Assembly (NCBI GenBank): GCA_038502055.1
Contig: JAXRKN010000042.1
Location: forward strand, 4,200,001-4,264,000
Direction: 5' to 3'
DNA length: 64,000 bases
Origin: Tanytarsus gracilentus
Lineage: Eukaryota; Arthropoda; Insecta; Diptera; Chironomidae
Shown here in pieces: positions 1-35,900 of the stretch; position 1 is the stretch's first letter; every line of letters starts with the position of its first letter. The position numbers and the translations under genes are program-made. The notes under the pieces were generated by a model, which made no database searches, was not told where the DNA came from, and saw nothing but the letters and a program-made list of their open reading frames with translations.

Positions 1-1388
1 GTTTAAAAAATTCCGACAGCATCTTCGTTGCAATATAAAAATTTAAAAATAATCTTTGAAGTTTAGATCGTCTGGAACCGACATTTTAAAAAATTTAAAA
101 CTTCACTGAAAGGAAGCTTTTTAAGTCCAACATTTATACAAGTATAACTTAATAAGAATGGGTTTCAGTAAAAGCAGCTAAGTTAAGACCTAAACATGCT
201 TGTTCCCAAAATTTTTTGTTATCATTAGGGAAGCTAAAGTCAAATGCTACAAATTAAATATATAAATGTTTAGGCTATCATGCTTTTTTAAGCAGGTGAT
301 CAAAAAATGTATGAAAAAAATTATAATTCAATTCGTCGGCATAGTATTTAATATCAAGGGGTTTTCTTATAATATCTAACAAAAAAGTTTTGTCACAAAA
401 TTTTAATTTTTATATTTATACAAACTTAAATAATGTGATTTTTTATGACTTTTAAACTGGCAATTTTATTTCAAAAAAGAAGCTGACAAAAGTATTAACG
501 CTTTAGTTTTTTGAAATTTTTTTAAAATCACGATTAATGACAAAGTTTAAAGAAAAAAATAAATTAAAATGACGTGCACACAGTGTTAAAATGATAGCGA
601 AAAATATTTGACTTTTTAATTCAATTCATTTTTTGCGATCCCTGGATTCCCACAAAAATATTAAGATCTGAAAAAATATCAAAAATCAGATTTTTCGATT
701 AGCTCAAACTAGAATTTTAGTTTTCGAATTTGGATATTTAGATTAGATTAGTTATCTCTAAAATTACCTTGCACTGAGCACTTTCCTAACAGGTTTGTTT
801 CTTAAATCGAGGAAGCAATTAAGCTTCTCATTCCTTTTTCGGGTCCCGGGTTTAATCATTTTAATCCGGAAATCCGGAAATTTGAATCCCGGGATTTTCC
901 CAACCTCTAAAACAACATTGGAATTTCAATTTATTTATAAAATTCCGTAATAATATCGAGTATCGACCGTTAGAAACTTTTAATATAGATAAATTGAGAA
1001 TACTTTTGAGTAAAAAATTTAGGAATGAAAAGCTTTATAAACGTTTAGTTTTCGTGTTAAGATCATCTACATTTATGTAAATTCCATGACTCATTATTTT
1101 TTATCTATTGACAATATTGCGAGAAGATAAAACAAAATACAAATTAAATCGACACTAGGTAAAATTTTGCTGCCTTACTGCAATATTATTTTTGTTAAAT
1201 TACTCATGTTACTACATAGGATTATAGGATAATTTTAGATAGCTATAACCCTTCTCATTTCTCGTATCACATTAACTGCATTACTCTATATATTTTATTT
1301 TCCCGTACAAATTATTTATTATCATATTGTTGCAACTACATGAAATACGATTTATGTTTTCATTATTGTATAAATATTTCTTTTCCAG

Positions 1389-22607
<21,219 letters not shown>

Positions 22608-25600
22608 GGCAGGCCTCGCCCCCCTCTCTCTTTTGAAGTATTAGATGAAATTTATCAATCTATCAAAAATAAATAACTCAAAGAACTTTATAAAAAGAAA
22701 AATCATCAAAACAATCGCACGACACAAACCGATGATATTATTATTTAATCTTTACTTCTGTTAATTTTTAATTTGATTTTTATCAAGTTTAAATCACATG
22801 ATGATGATGATGATGATGAAGAAAAATTAGTGATAATTTATAAAATAAGTCGTTGATGAAATGAGCCATCCATAGTATAATTAAATGCTGCAAGCCTTAA
22901 CTTTTGACTTTACGCTGTGCTGCTGCTACCGCTGCTGTTAACTTCTTCATAAAAAATACGATAAATTTGAAAAAGTTTTAAAATCACGTGAACGTTTTAT
23001 TTCGAGTAATTTTTAGTTGCAACTTTTTATACTTTTATGAATAAAATAAAATTAGATGTATTTATATACACATAAATATGTCTGAAATTAACATCAAGTG
23101 TCAGTCCAGAAGAAAGCCAACCTAAAATTACCCCAAAATCGCCTCTTCGACGGTCAACAGCTTTGATGTGAAAAAGATGATGACGATATTGTCAATACAT
23201 GAATAACTAACCATTGTATCAACAAAGATTCCCCATTTTTTACTACAAATGCTCGTGAGATTCAAATAATTCTCCCCTCTCTCTACATTTAAAGTAAATT
23301 AATTTTAAAAAACAATTTAAAATGGAATGCCGACTGCCATTAAAATTAGACTACCTGCTACCTTAAAGCAACAATTAACTACTAAGCAACTAAAAAGTAA
23401 TTTCTATTATTAATCTATTATTATTAATCTTTTTAAAAAAATTGATAAAAGATAAAAATTATTTATTATTCTCTTTTTTCTTATAATTTGTGGAAATTTC
23501 ACAATATTTAAGTTTAATATTTTTTTTGAATTTTATGTTCTTGATACACGAGTAGATCAGAAGATGTAAAACATTCAACTTGATGCTTATTTTATTTATA
23601 ATAAAACTCCCACAAAATTAAGAATCAAGTTGAATTGAAATTGAAATTTCAACAATAAATTAAGAAAATAAATATATTGAGGTAGGCAAAATTTAATAAA
23701 TTATTCACGTTGAGTTCTCGGGTATTCTAATTTCGATTTTGGTAACAATAATATCTTGTTATATTTTAATATTTATTTTATTCGTATTTAAAAGTTCTAT
23801 CAACTTTAAAAAATTTAAAGTTTTTGTAAATTCGTAAAAAAATCTATTTTTGAGATTACTAGCTAAATTTTTCTTAAAACTCTCATTGGAAGAGATTAAA
23901 TTTTTTTTTATGAAATTAAGGAATAAGTCTTCTCACCCCCAAAAATCAACGAAATTTCTATGCTAATAATCGATAAATTTAAATATAAAAAACAACACCT
24001 GAGTTCCGCCGTTTAATTTTTTGTTTTTCTTTTTTTCTTCTTATTTCAAATTCAAAATTGGTCAACTACCTTCTCTCTCTCTACTGGGACCTTAATCACT
24101 ACTCACCTTAAAATTCATCCAAATCGCATTTATTGCATATTGCACTGGCTAACTGTAAAAATATAATAATACAAAAATCTTCTTACTGCTGCACAACCCT
24201 ACAGAGTATATTTTACAACTGCAAAGCGAATATGAAAAAATTTTGAACCAGCGATGGAGTAAGAATAAATCGTCAAGTTGAGGAAAAGAGAAAAAATAAA
24301 ATAAAACAACAATAATTAAATAACTAAATTAAAAAAAAGGATGAACAAAAATCTAAGTGTAATAGTAATAAATAACTATTAACAGACAAAAGTGAAGTGA
24401 AAATTAGTGAAAAATGTGTGAAAACTAGTAACGATGAAAAGTATATTTATCAACAGTAGATCAACAGACATTAGCGAAAATATGTAAAAAAATAAGAAAC
24501 AATCAGAAGAATGGACTAAAAAGAAGAAGATGAAAAACTAAAAATGCTAAATGATTATATGTCACTCACTCACACACAAAAATACGCAATATTTTTTATT
24601 TGTTTGGCTTATTGTTAAAAATTATATAAAAAAATAAGTTGAAATGAAAATAAAAATCACATTGGATAGTGGTTTTTGAGGCAGTTTAAATTTATTAATG
24701 ATGCTTTTTTGCTTAATATATCAAAAAATTGCCCTATTGAATTAGAAGAAAAAAAACATTTTAAGAAGCTTTCGAAAAAAAAGTGAAATTGCGAAAAGTG
24801 GATGGATCATCACACGACAACAATGAGCAGTGACAACAATCATCATCAATATTTTAAACAACTGGATGATAAAGATAGATTGGAACGGTCAACTTTAAAA
24901 TCTTTATAGATAGAAAATCAAAACAAGAAAATATTAAAATGTAACCAATGTGAAAAGGTATCATTAATTTATTTAAATAGTTCTTAATATAATGAATGTC
25001 AAAGTTGAAATCACAAAACAAAATTAAAGCTTTAAATTATCATATATAAAAATTATTAAAGGTAATTAAAAAGTGAAAACATGTGCTGTAGTGACCATTC
25101 TTTTGTCTTCATACTCCTAACTTGATTTAAGTTTCTTCAATTCTTATTTACGGTTTTTGTTTTATCCACAAAAAGTAAAAAAACTTCAAAATTTGGATTT
25201 TTTAAGAGATTCATGTGTGACATTTCCCCTGCCATACATATACGATCATTTTTAAATTTTGATGAATTTTTAAACTTGAAAAAGTTTAAATTAAATATTT
25301 TACACAGTTCAAATAATTTTTCTATTCGCCTTTCTAACAGCAAATCCTCTTTGATCTTTTTCGATTTTAAAAAAAAAAGAGAAAAAATGTAAAAAATAAG
25401 AATGACATCGCTTAATAATTAAGGCTTTTTATAAAATCAAAAATAAGAATTAACAATTAAAAATGATGCATTTATGCAAGAAAAAACTTAGAGGTTAAGA
25501 GTCAAAGAAAACACCGCACACATTTTTTAATATTTCAAAAATAATTTGAAGAAATTCTTCGCGCGTACAGAAAAAGTTCAACTTGATAATATAATAATAA

Positions 25601-28069
25601 TAAAAAGTAGTTTCTATATACTATTTAACAACCAAATGAAAAACCGACGGTTCTCTTTATAAATATTTTTTGATATGATGCATTTGTTTCTGCGTGCAAC
25701 AAAAAACACAACACATTAGTCCACTTTTTCAATAAAAAAAAAGGTTTTCTCAATTCCGGGATCGGGGCGAGAACAAATGAAGCTGAAAATGCTTATGATT
25801 CTTTAACATAAATAATACTTTAAGAAAGTTTGAGATTATATTCCTCATAAACACCCTTTCACCTTCATTTTTAAATTAATAATAAAAAAATACCCTTTAA
25901 AGGTGCTTCAAAAATGTTTTATTTTTTTAAATGATGCGTTAAATTTATTCAATTTCGTTAAGCATATGAATAAAAGATTACTTTCCTGATGTTCTTAATC
26001 AATAAAGATTTCTCTTGAAACTTCAAAAAATTCTCCAACTTTTTCTTGCTTCAAATTTTAAATTGAATTTTTAATATTTTTTAATTTTTCGAGAAAAAAA
26101 AATAGCAAAACAAGTCCAGAACTTTATTTATTAATTGAAACATAGCTAGAAAAAATAAAGCTAAAATGTGATTTAAGATATCAAAAAAATTTCTAATCTT
26201 GAGAACATTACATAAGGGAACTTTTTAGTGTTCTCAGGCATGTGCGAAATTTTTAAAATTGAGATCTATATAGAAAAGAGAAAAAACAAGAAAAATTATG
26301 TTGTTGTGAAATCAAATAATTTAAAAATTAAAAATATAAAGTTTTGATTTAAAGTTTTATTTTAAGAGTCACAGTAAAATATTTTCTAAGAATTTTTTCC
26401 TTATTACATAATTGAGGTTAATGAGCATAACCAAAAAAAATTAAATTAATTATTTTAGAAAGCTCGCACAACGAAAAAAAATTTTTTTAAGGTATTTTTT
26501 AAAAATTCATAAAGCCTGAATTCTGCCGCCGTAAAACACTTTGAAAATCTTTCTTGTAACATTTGATTGAACATCGATTGTATTTTCTTAAATGTCCGTT
26601 TTGAATGATAAACATTAAATGATGGGAAAATTTTAATTGCTTTTTAAAATAAAATAAAACTTTTAATGAGGCAATGCGTTAATGAGTTTACTCTTAAAAA
26701 TATTTCTATCTTCTTTAGTTTTTTTTCAATTAACGATTGAGCACTAAACAAAAAAAATGCTGAAAAGATAAAACTTGAAAATATTTGCAGAAAGTTAATG
26801 ATTTTTTTGTAGAAAAAATTGAAAGTAAATTTACTTACCTATAAATTGTCAGCAAACTTAAAATAAATCTTTAAAATTTATTCTTTATTGTATCGGAGAT
26901 GACTTTAAAGAAGGACAAAAAAGTTACAAACAAAATATGCAAGTAAAATTTTTGGGTTATAAATTTTTTTCTTTTGATCTCGGAACTAACATGATTGAAA
27001 GAAAATGCCTTTGAAATGAATATAAAGCTTCCCCACAATAAAACTTATTCATCTCAAGGCGATTGAAATCAATTATGAAAAGTCTACCATTACTTCTTTA
27101 AGTTCACTAAATACATATCAATTCAAAAAATAAATTTATTTCTTATTAATTTCATTAAAATATTTCTTTTAAATTGACGAAAATGTAATTTTTAAATCTC
27201 AGCGCATTAACAACATCAAAATTATTTATTGCATTCATAAAATTTGCAGATATTAGTTTTTGACCTCACTATAATTAATACTTTTTTAAAATGTATGCAT
27301 GCGTAGAAAATGTTTTCATACTTCTAATTTTTCTTTATTTTCATGATTCTGCTTATCACCATGAAAAAAGTAATTATGAAATAAATTTATTTTGCAGAAA
27401 AAAACTGACAATCCAAAATTTAAACAAAAATTTAAAAATAAAACAATTTATTTTCATTTGTGTTTTTAGCATATATTAAATAAAGAATGTTTCTATTTTT
27501 TGATTGTTGAAAGAAAATTTTGTGTGTTCAAGTCAAAGCATCACATCTTACATAAATCAAGAGATGACAACAAAATAAATTTTACTTGTATATTTGAAAC
27601 TTTTCTTCCCCCAACAATATTAAGAATGAGCGTTAATGGAAAAAAGGAGTTATTACTGAAGTTGTCTGTATAAAAAGTGTTGAAGCCCTGAGTTACATAT
27701 TTAATTTTTAAATCTTTTAGTTTCAAATCAAAATTAAAGACATTTATATGATTTTTGTGGACAAAACCCTATTTAAGGTTAAAAGAAGATATAAAGAAAC
27801 TAAAAAATTGTTGAAAGTTTGTTTGTACAAAAACGAGATATAAAAAATTTGATGAATAATTATAAATAAATGACAAAATATAGAAGAACTTGACTGCTTT
27901 ACAAAAATAAAAAAGTTTTCTTCTTATTTTCAGTTTTATGCCAAATTGTTTTTTAAAGTATCTAAAATTTATTGAACTTTTTTAGGTTTATTTAAAAGAA
28001 TAAATGCATTTTTTATCATTCAAGAAGTTTATAAAAATTTTAATTTTTAAACAGCTGCTTAAATTCTGT
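22608..28069. other. para 3' UTR and intergenic spacer, no gene recognised
   Basis: About 5.4 kb of AT-rich DNA follows the para TGA. Several AATAAA hexamers lie downstream (for example near 22670, 23039 and 23655), so the 3' UTR probably covers part of it. A (GAT)n microsatellite sits at about 22799-22819. Only short, low-complexity open frames occur on either strand; none has family features. No RNA gene or transposon ends were recognised. Confidence 0.6.
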
Positions 28070-29249
28070 TTATTCACTTGTGAAATTTGGGGATCGTTTT
28101 TCAACGAATGCCAGCATGCCTTCTTTTTGATCCTTGGTCGAAAAAGTAGCATGGAAGTATCTCCTTTCGAATCGTAAACCTTCAGCGAGACTTGTTTCAT
28201 AAGCTACATTAACAGCCTCTTTGGCCAAAGCAATAGTGAGTGGCGATTGTGCGCTAATTTTTTCTCCAAGTTTGATAGCTTCCGCGACGAGTTTATCGGC
28301 TGGAAAGATTTTACTAACCAATCCAGATTTTTCTCCTTCTTGAGCAGTAATCATTTCGCCTGTTAGAACCATTTCCATTGCTTTTGATTTGCCAATGACA
28401 CGTGTAAGACGTTGGGTACCCCTGAAATTTTTTTAATTTTATATTAATTGCTTAGAATTAGTGTAAATACATACCCAGCACCAGGGATAGTACCAATATT
28501 AATTTCAGGCTGTCCGAAACGAGCCTTCTCACCAGCATAAATGATGTCACACATCATAGCCAGTTCACATCCTCCACCAAGTGCATATCCTTAATAGATA
28601 AAATTTAAATTTAGAATATTTTTATTGTCAGGTTTTTTGATCTCACCATTTACCGCTGCAATTGTAGGCAATTTTGTTTGAGCAACTTTGGTCCAGTCAG
28701 CTAGAAAGTTCTCAAGAATGCATTGTGCGTATGTATTTCCCTGCATTTCCTTAATATCTGCGCCAGCGGCAAAAGCTTTTTCTGAGAAAAAAAAATCAAA
28801 AAATTATAATACAGTCATGAAATTGCTTAAATACATATTTTTTTGTATCGACTATCTGATATGAAAAGTAAATACTAAAAACTTTATTGTTACCTAAAGA
28901 AATTTATGTAACTTTTACCTGATCCAGTGATTACAATTGCTCCCACACTCTTATCGGCTTCAAATTCACTAAGTGCTTGAGCTAATTCTGACATTAATCC
29001 TTTGTTAAGGGCATTGAGAGCTTTTGGTCTGTTCAATGTGATCAAGCCGACATTTTTCTTTTCACCGGCAACATCCTTAATGATGAATTGATACTGCGAA
29101 GCTTAGTACAGAGTACAAAGTCCATTTGAAATTATGTGAAAAAGTTTAAAATATTTAATTTATTAACCTGCAGAAAATAATCGATATTGTTTGACTAAAA
29201 CAGGTGCACGTGACGCTGATTGAACAAACTTGGCAATTATTATAGACAT
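28070..29249 (-). CDS. Echs1: Mitochondrial short-chain enoyl-CoA hydratase (crotonase)
   Basis: Hydrates trans-2-enoyl-CoA to 3-hydroxyacyl-CoA in mitochondrial beta-oxidation. Five exons in transcript order: 29249-29168, 29101-28919, 28781-28647, 28589-28475, 28421-28070, all with consistent phases and GT..AG ends; 867 nt, 288 residues, the usual length. The N terminus (MSIIIAKFVQSASRAPVLVK) is basic and Ser-rich like a mitochondrial transit peptide. Oxyanion-hole motif KAFAAGADIKEM, first catalytic Glu in YALGGGCELAMMCD and second in GQPEINIGTIPGAGGTQR are all present. The C-terminal exon carries the trimerisation helices. It is transcribed divergently from saxophone. Confidence in the family is high; the choice of ATG is supported by the transit peptide. 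Confidence 0.95.
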
Positions 29250-29654
29250 TTTTTGTTTTTTTGTCAAGAACTTTTTAACCTGCTGACTGGCTGAAATCTC
29301 AATTTAAAATAAGAGAAAGAATTTTTATGTCGACTGTACGTGTGTTTCAATACATTCAAAAAAAATTGATAAGACAAGAGAGAACTTAAGTATGAGAGAG
29401 TGTTATACGATTTTTATAAAGTTTTAAAACATTAATTACTAACATGAGTGTTTTAGCAGATGCTTTTTTTAGTAGAAAATTAACACTAAATCTGAAGATA
29501 AACGTTTGGATTAACTAATTTTTTATTTTTAAACCTACAAAAGTGTTGACTGCCAATAAGATAGATGAAAACGATTTTTTTATTTTCAAATAAAATGGAA
29601 AAGTTGTCTTGGAACATAACAACGTACCCTGTTTTATTTTACAGAATTTTAAAT
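29250..29654. promoter_or_regulatory. Divergent promoter interval between Echs1 and sax
   Basis: About 405 bp separate the two start codons, which point away from each other, so both promoters and 5' UTRs must lie here or extend into upstream non-coding exons. No clear TATA box or initiator was identified. The sax frame is open upstream to another ATG at 29565, inside this interval. Confidence 0.5.
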
Positions 29655-32002
29655 ATGGCGAAGAGCTGTATATTTTTAATTTTATTTTTAGCAAAATATA
29701 CTTTTGGTAAGCAATTCCTAGGATTTAAAAAGTTTAAAATTAACAAAAAATCTTTAAATAGTATGACTAGCTCATAAAATTCCTATAAACATTAGAAATT
29801 ACTAAATATGAGCTAGCGAAAAATATTTCACATAGGCTTGTTTCACTTCTTAAAAAAAATCCTTATTTTTTAATAAATTAAATTCAAGAAATAAAAATTG
29901 TGTTTTTATAACAGCGAGCATTGAAAATCAACAAAATGACCCAGGAATTGTCCTTAAGGAAGCCAATTCTACAGAAAAAAAGCACTTGATTCATAATGGA
30001 GAGATTGTTATAAGGAACTCGCTAGATGTGACGCCAAGGTATATATATACATACACTAAAAATAAATAAAACAATAATTAAGTTCTAAGAAGTAATGCTT
30101 GCACACTTTTTACTATATTGCTAACTTAAATAAAAGGAGGCATAACAAATCCAAACGAAAAATGAAAATTAAAAAAAAGAGGTAAAAATGTTTTGCGAAA
30201 ACTATTAGACATGTATTATTAAATTTTTTTAATTTTGAAAAAAATATGTATTTTTGAAATTTACTAAGTTTATTGTTTTTTAGGTACAAATGTCATGTAT
30301 GTGAAAATTTCGAATGCAGAAATGATTCAACGGCACATGATCATATTTGTCATGACGCTATAACATGCTATAAATCTTCAGTGCGCGATTCAGAAGGTAT
30401 TGAGAGGGTAACGCGAGGATGCACGACAAAGTATGAGCACTTGCCACTTTACTGCAATCAACGAGATGTTGCATCTGGGCCCAAAAAACGCGAAACAGTG
30501 TCGGGCTTAGGCACATATAATATTGAATGCTGCAAAGAAGATTACTGTAATTCTGGTCCGTTTCCACTTTTACCTCCAATCAAAACCGAAATCATTACAG
30601 AGCAAAATAATGAAGATTTGATGAAATTGGGATTTGCTATTTTTGGGCCAGTAGTTATAATTGGAATTTTTGCTCTTGCAACTATTTTATTTATGCGTCG
30701 TAATCATAAGAAACGTTTAATTGAAGCAAGAAATCATCAAGACACGGACATGTACTTGGCAAGTGAAGATCTGCTAAAGAGAACACACGCTTGTGGTGAC
30801 AGTACTTTAAGAGTAAGTTTGTACTTATATCTTTGATTATTTCTAATTATTTCTAATTAAAACTAAAATTCTAGGAATACTTTGACCAATCCGTTACGTC
30901 AGGTTCAGGAAGCGGATTACCACTGTTGATCCAGAGAACCCTGGCACGCCAAGTTACACTTGCTGAGTGTATAGGTCGTGGTCGATATGGAGAAGTTTGG
31001 AGGGCTATATGGCATGGAGAAAATGTTGCAGTTAAGATTTTTTTCAGTCGCGATGAAGAGTCATGGAAGCGTGAAACAGAAATCTACTCAACAGTTCTTT
31101 TAAGACACGAAAATATCCTCGGATATATTGGTTCAGATATGACATCACGAAACTCTTGCACGCAATTGTGGCTTATCACGCACTACTATCCTCTCGGTTC
31201 ATTGTATGATCACCTTAATCGCACTGCTCTTACTCATCATCAAATGATGACTATCTGCAAATCAATTGCATCAGGCCTAGTTCACTTACATACTGAAATA
31301 TTTGGAAAGCAAGGAAAGTGTGGCATTGCTCATCGAGATTTAAAATCTAAAAATATTTTGGTTAAAAATAATGGACAATGTGTAATTGCTGACATGGGTG
31401 AGAAACGCTGAAATTTAATAATGAAAAACTCAGCTAAACAATGCATTTTTAAAAATAATAGGACTAGCTGTGACACACACTCAAAAAGATGGAAAAATTG
31501 ATATTGGTAATAATCCTAAAGTGGGAACTAAAAGGTACTTTGATTATATTTTTTAAAATCTATTAGTTTTTTGCATTGATCTTTTTTTGTTAGGTACATG
31601 GCACCTGAAGTACTAGACGAAAGTATCAATATGGAATGCTTTGAAAGCCTTAGACGGGCAGATATTTATGCACTTGGGCTTCTTTTCTGGGAAGTTTGTC
31701 GGCGAACGTTAAGCGGTGGAATTGCAGAAGAGTACAAAGTTCCATACTATGATTGTGTACCCACTGATCCTTCATTCGAGGAAATGAGAAAAGTGGTCTG
31801 TGTCGAATGTTTTAGGCCTTCGATTCCAAACAGATGGTCATCTGACCCACTTCTCAATGGCATGTCAAAACTCATGAAGGAGTGTTGGCATCAAAATCCT
31901 AATGTTCGACTTCCAGCACTAAGAATCAAAAAGTCTCTTTATAAGCTGGATACTACTGATGAGAGCATAAAAGCATCTTATAATGGGGAAATTTGTGTTT
32001 AG
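29655..32002 (+). CDS. sax: Type I BMP/TGF-beta receptor Ser/Thr kinase, Saxophone type
   Basis: Six exons: 29655-29706, 29915-30038, 30284-30812, 30875-31397, 31462-31534, 31594-32002; 1710 nt, 569 residues. The start ATG at 29655 gives a signal peptide (MAKSCIFLILFLAKYTFG); in-frame ATGs at 29565 and 29595 are alternatives. The cysteine-rich ectodomain ends in the family motif CCKEDYCN. A membrane span (FAIFGPVVIIGIFALATILF), the GS box SVTSGSGSGLPLLIQRTLAR and a kinase domain follow (GRGRYGEVW, VAVKIF Lys, HRDLKSKN, VGTKRYMAPE). The L45-loop sequence GSDMTSRNSCTQ is of the ALK1/ALK2-Sax class, not the Tkv or Babo class. The Mg-binding motif reads DMG rather than DFG, across the 31397/31462 splice. 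Confidence 0.95.
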
Positions 32003-32997
32003 GACGAATATTTTCTTATTTCAACTCAAAATATTTGACTGGTTCACTAGTAATCACAAAACAATTCATTCATTAAAAATTAGGGTTTAAAAGCTAGGTA
32101 AATAGAACATAAAAAATAGATTTAAGGAATGTGGCGAATATACTTTTTTCATTATGAAAAGTTCACTGTTCGGTGCAATATTTTATAATCGGCAGCAAGT
32201 TTATGGAAAGTGCTTTTATGAAAATAAGCGATTTTTACACTTTTCGTGAAATTATTTATCTATGCATCACAATTACTGATTATGATGCATAGATCTATGA
32301 AAGAAAATATGTGTCTTAAGACAAGTGCTTAAATAATTTTGTGAAATTGTAATGCAATTTATGATAGTTGATGTTTTCAAAACTATTTTTCGTGCCATTT
32401 TTACGATTTGTGTCTTGAAAAAAATAACAGATTTACTATGTACATAGATAATTCATAAATCAAACACATTTTTTTTAGAAAAACACGCTTAATGTGTCTT
32501 ATAAAAACTTATATACCTAGGAAAAGAAAATAGAGAGATTATACAATTAAAGTTATTTTAATCTTTTATGAATTTGAAAATTTCGCAAACCTTTATGCGA
32601 TAAATTTTTTTAAATATTAACATTTTTTATTAATTTTTAAAAATTAAGGATATGACAAAATATAAAACAATAAAAATATAAATAATAAAGTTAGATAAAT
32701 TAAAAAAAAAAGTTTTTCAAAAAAGTTTTTGTTAAGATATAATATATATAAATAATTGAATAGCAGAATGAAGGGATTTGTATGGTTCCTTAAAGGTCTT
32801 AAAACTTGGGAACTTGCTCAGTAATGTTTTAATTAAAAAAGAAAGTTTTAATTTTGTTCCCTTTATATAAATAAAATCCATATTCTTTTGAAATCTTGAT
32901 GCGTAGTAAAATGTTTTAATTTAGTGCTTGAAAAAAATTTTGCACCAAAGTTCCCAGTCCCATTAGTATATAAATTAAGAAATGTTTTTACTCAAAA
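32003..32997 (+). other. sax 3' UTR and LIMK1 upstream region
   Basis: About 1 kb between the sax stop and the proposed LIMK1 start, both on the + strand. It is AT-rich; an AATAAAG near 32684 is a plausible polyadenylation signal for sax. A near-palindrome TATGCATC..GATGCATA lies at about 32262-32291. No other gene was seen. Confidence 0.5.
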
Positions 32998-35900
32998 ATG
33001 GAAACGCAAATTTTAACTAAAGGTGAGGATTAAATAGAATAAATAGTTTTTGAAAATACTATTTCAAATAATGTGTCGATTAAAATATAAAAGAAATAGT
33101 GAAAAAATACATAAATTGGGAAATATACACAAATTTTTAAACATGCGTTTCAAAATATATATTGAGTTTTAGTTACAATTGTCTTTTATGTAAAATAAAA
33201 ATGTCTCATTAAAACTAATAACACATAATTAAAGAGTTCTTTATCAATATATATATTGATATTATTCAAATTTTTCCTTTACACGGCATATACCTAAATA
33301 ATTTATTGATTTTTATAATCATTTTCGTTTTCATTTGCGAATACTTTTTGAGCAATGTTGAAGGACAACAATCAATTTTTCGTATAGAAATAAAGTCAAA
33401 AAGTTTTCTTTACTCATTACTGGAAATTTGTGACATTTTAGATGGCTCAAAGGATGATGACATTACATGTGCATCGTGTTTCAATGGACTCGATAATGAA
33501 GAATTTATCACAGCTCTCGGTCAGAACTATCATATCGATTGTTTTCGGTAAGGAATTCAGACTTTAAACTTATGGTCGCTTATAAGAAAATTTCAGATGT
33601 TCCGTTTGTGATCGAGAAATGTGGAGCACTAATTTTTATTATGAAAAGGATGAGTTGTTATTCTGCAAGGAAGATTATTGGAAAAAATTCGGTGAATTTT
33701 GTCAGCAATGTGGGGAAGTTGTGACTGGTCCAATTATGATTTGTGGAGATCATCGGTTTCACCCGGAATGCTTTAGTTGCAGTATATGCAAAACTGTTAT
33801 TGGAATCAGCGGGAATTCATATGCGCTCATTGAAAGAACAAATCTCTATTGCGGATCATGGTTAGTATTGTAGAAATTAAAAAGATGATTTTAAAAATTA
33901 TATATTTTAGTTATCGACGACAAATGCCATCAAGTCAAATTCAACATAAATTTGACACCGAACAAATGTCGACAACCGTTACAGTTATTAAAAAACCACC
34001 ACACTCAATTCGTCTTGTGGAAATTCCTTGGAAAACAGAAAATAAAAACTCAATTAGACTTTCTGTAGATGAGTCCCCAGCTAATTCAAACATATCCCAA
34101 AATTGTCATGGTGGCATCAGAATTTCAGAGTAAGTTGAAATCATTTCTATTTAATTATTTACTAACCCTTTAATAATGTTCCAAATTACCCAATTCAGTC
34201 TCCTTTGTTCTTTTTATGGACGCTATGCAAAATATCTTTGCTCTGTTTTAGAGCCTTTATTTACTGCTTACTGTTGTAGGAGCAGTGGGAGTGTTAATTC
34301 TAGGTACTAACAATGAATTAACACTTTTAATGAAATTAATACTCCTCAAAACTTTCAGACTTGATGAAAATCCTGATTTGATGGCGCTTCATGTAGGTGA
34401 TCGAATAATTGATATTAATGGTCATTCAGTTGATGAATCCAAATCCATAACGGACATACAGAAGCTTATTGACGAGACTGAACGCGTGCTTCAACTGACG
34501 CTTGAACATGAGCCCAACACAATTGCACGAAAAAATCCGATTTCAGGAGAATTGGAATTTTTGATGGCTCGAAATGTCAGTCGAAATCCATCATCGTCAA
34601 CAATAAGTCCAATTTCCACTGACTCAATATTGCCTCCCATAGCACCTAAACTAGATAAAGCACGAATAGCTATGCGAATGGACGAGGGTTATATGAGTGG
34701 TACACCTAAAAAATCCAACAAGCTCGTACGAAATCAAAAGCACCAGCAAATTTCCACTAAATTTAATTGTCAACAGTCATCAAACTCATTTCGAGATGGA
34801 AAAGAAAGAAGTAGTAGCATGTCAAAGCTATTGCTTGGGCATACTGAACAAACCTCGGACATCAATCGGACACAAATGTTTGATTTATCAAGAACAAAAT
34901 CATTTCGAGTAGAGCCGCCATGCAATGGTCACTCAATATTTAGAGCGTCCGATCTTGTCATTGGAGAGTTACTTGGAAAAGGATTTTTTGGTGAAGTTTT
35001 TAAAGTTACTCACAAAGAAACAAAAGAGGTTATGGTACTCAAAGAACTTTACAGGTGGGTGGACGACGATGCACAAAAAAATTTCTTGAAAGAAGTAGCT
35101 GTTCTACGTTCCCTAAATCATCGCAATGTCCTCAGATTTATAGGCGTCTTATACAAGGATAAGAAACTTCATCTCATAACTGAATATGTAGCTGGCGGAA
35201 CACTTGCCGATTTGCTACATGGTCGAAGTCCAAACGTTCCTCTCTCTTGGGCTGAACGAATACATTTTGCCCGCGACATTAGCATGGGAATGGCTTATCT
35301 TCATTTGAAATCTCTTATTCATAGAGACTTAAACTCGGGAAATTGCTTAGTAAGAGACTATGGGCGAGATAGAACGGTGATTGTAGCCGACTTTGGTTTA
35401 GCTAGGCTCTGTAAAACATCAAATGAAGGCACTGTGATGAATAAAAAGAGTCAAAGAGATAGACGAAAGAGGTACACTGTTGTGGGAACACCGTGGTACA
35501 TGGCACCTGAAATGTTACGTGGAAACAAATACGATGAAAAGGTAAGTCAATCATAATATCACATTACTGCGAGATTCTCAATTAAGTTTCTTCTGTTTTT
35601 AGGTTGACGTGTTTTCTTTTGGAATAATTTTGTGTGAAATAATTGGTCGGGTACAGGCAGATCCTGATTTTATACCACGAAACGATGATTTTGGATTAAA
35701 TCGTGAATTATTTTATAAAACATTCTGTCAAAAAGAAAGTGATCCCTGCCCAGAAATATTCTATAGAATTGCTTTTCTTTGCTGTAACCTAAATCCCGAT
35801 AAAAGGCCTTCTTTTAAATTAATGCAGGAATGGTTTGATAGAATATGCGTCCATTGTGCTATATTAGGAAGCTTTCATAGTCAATTGCCCCCAGATCTCT

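Noticed and set aside
1..1388. Search for the first coding exon of para
   Set aside because: No sequence resembling the conserved N-terminal start was found; the exon is probably upstream of the window.
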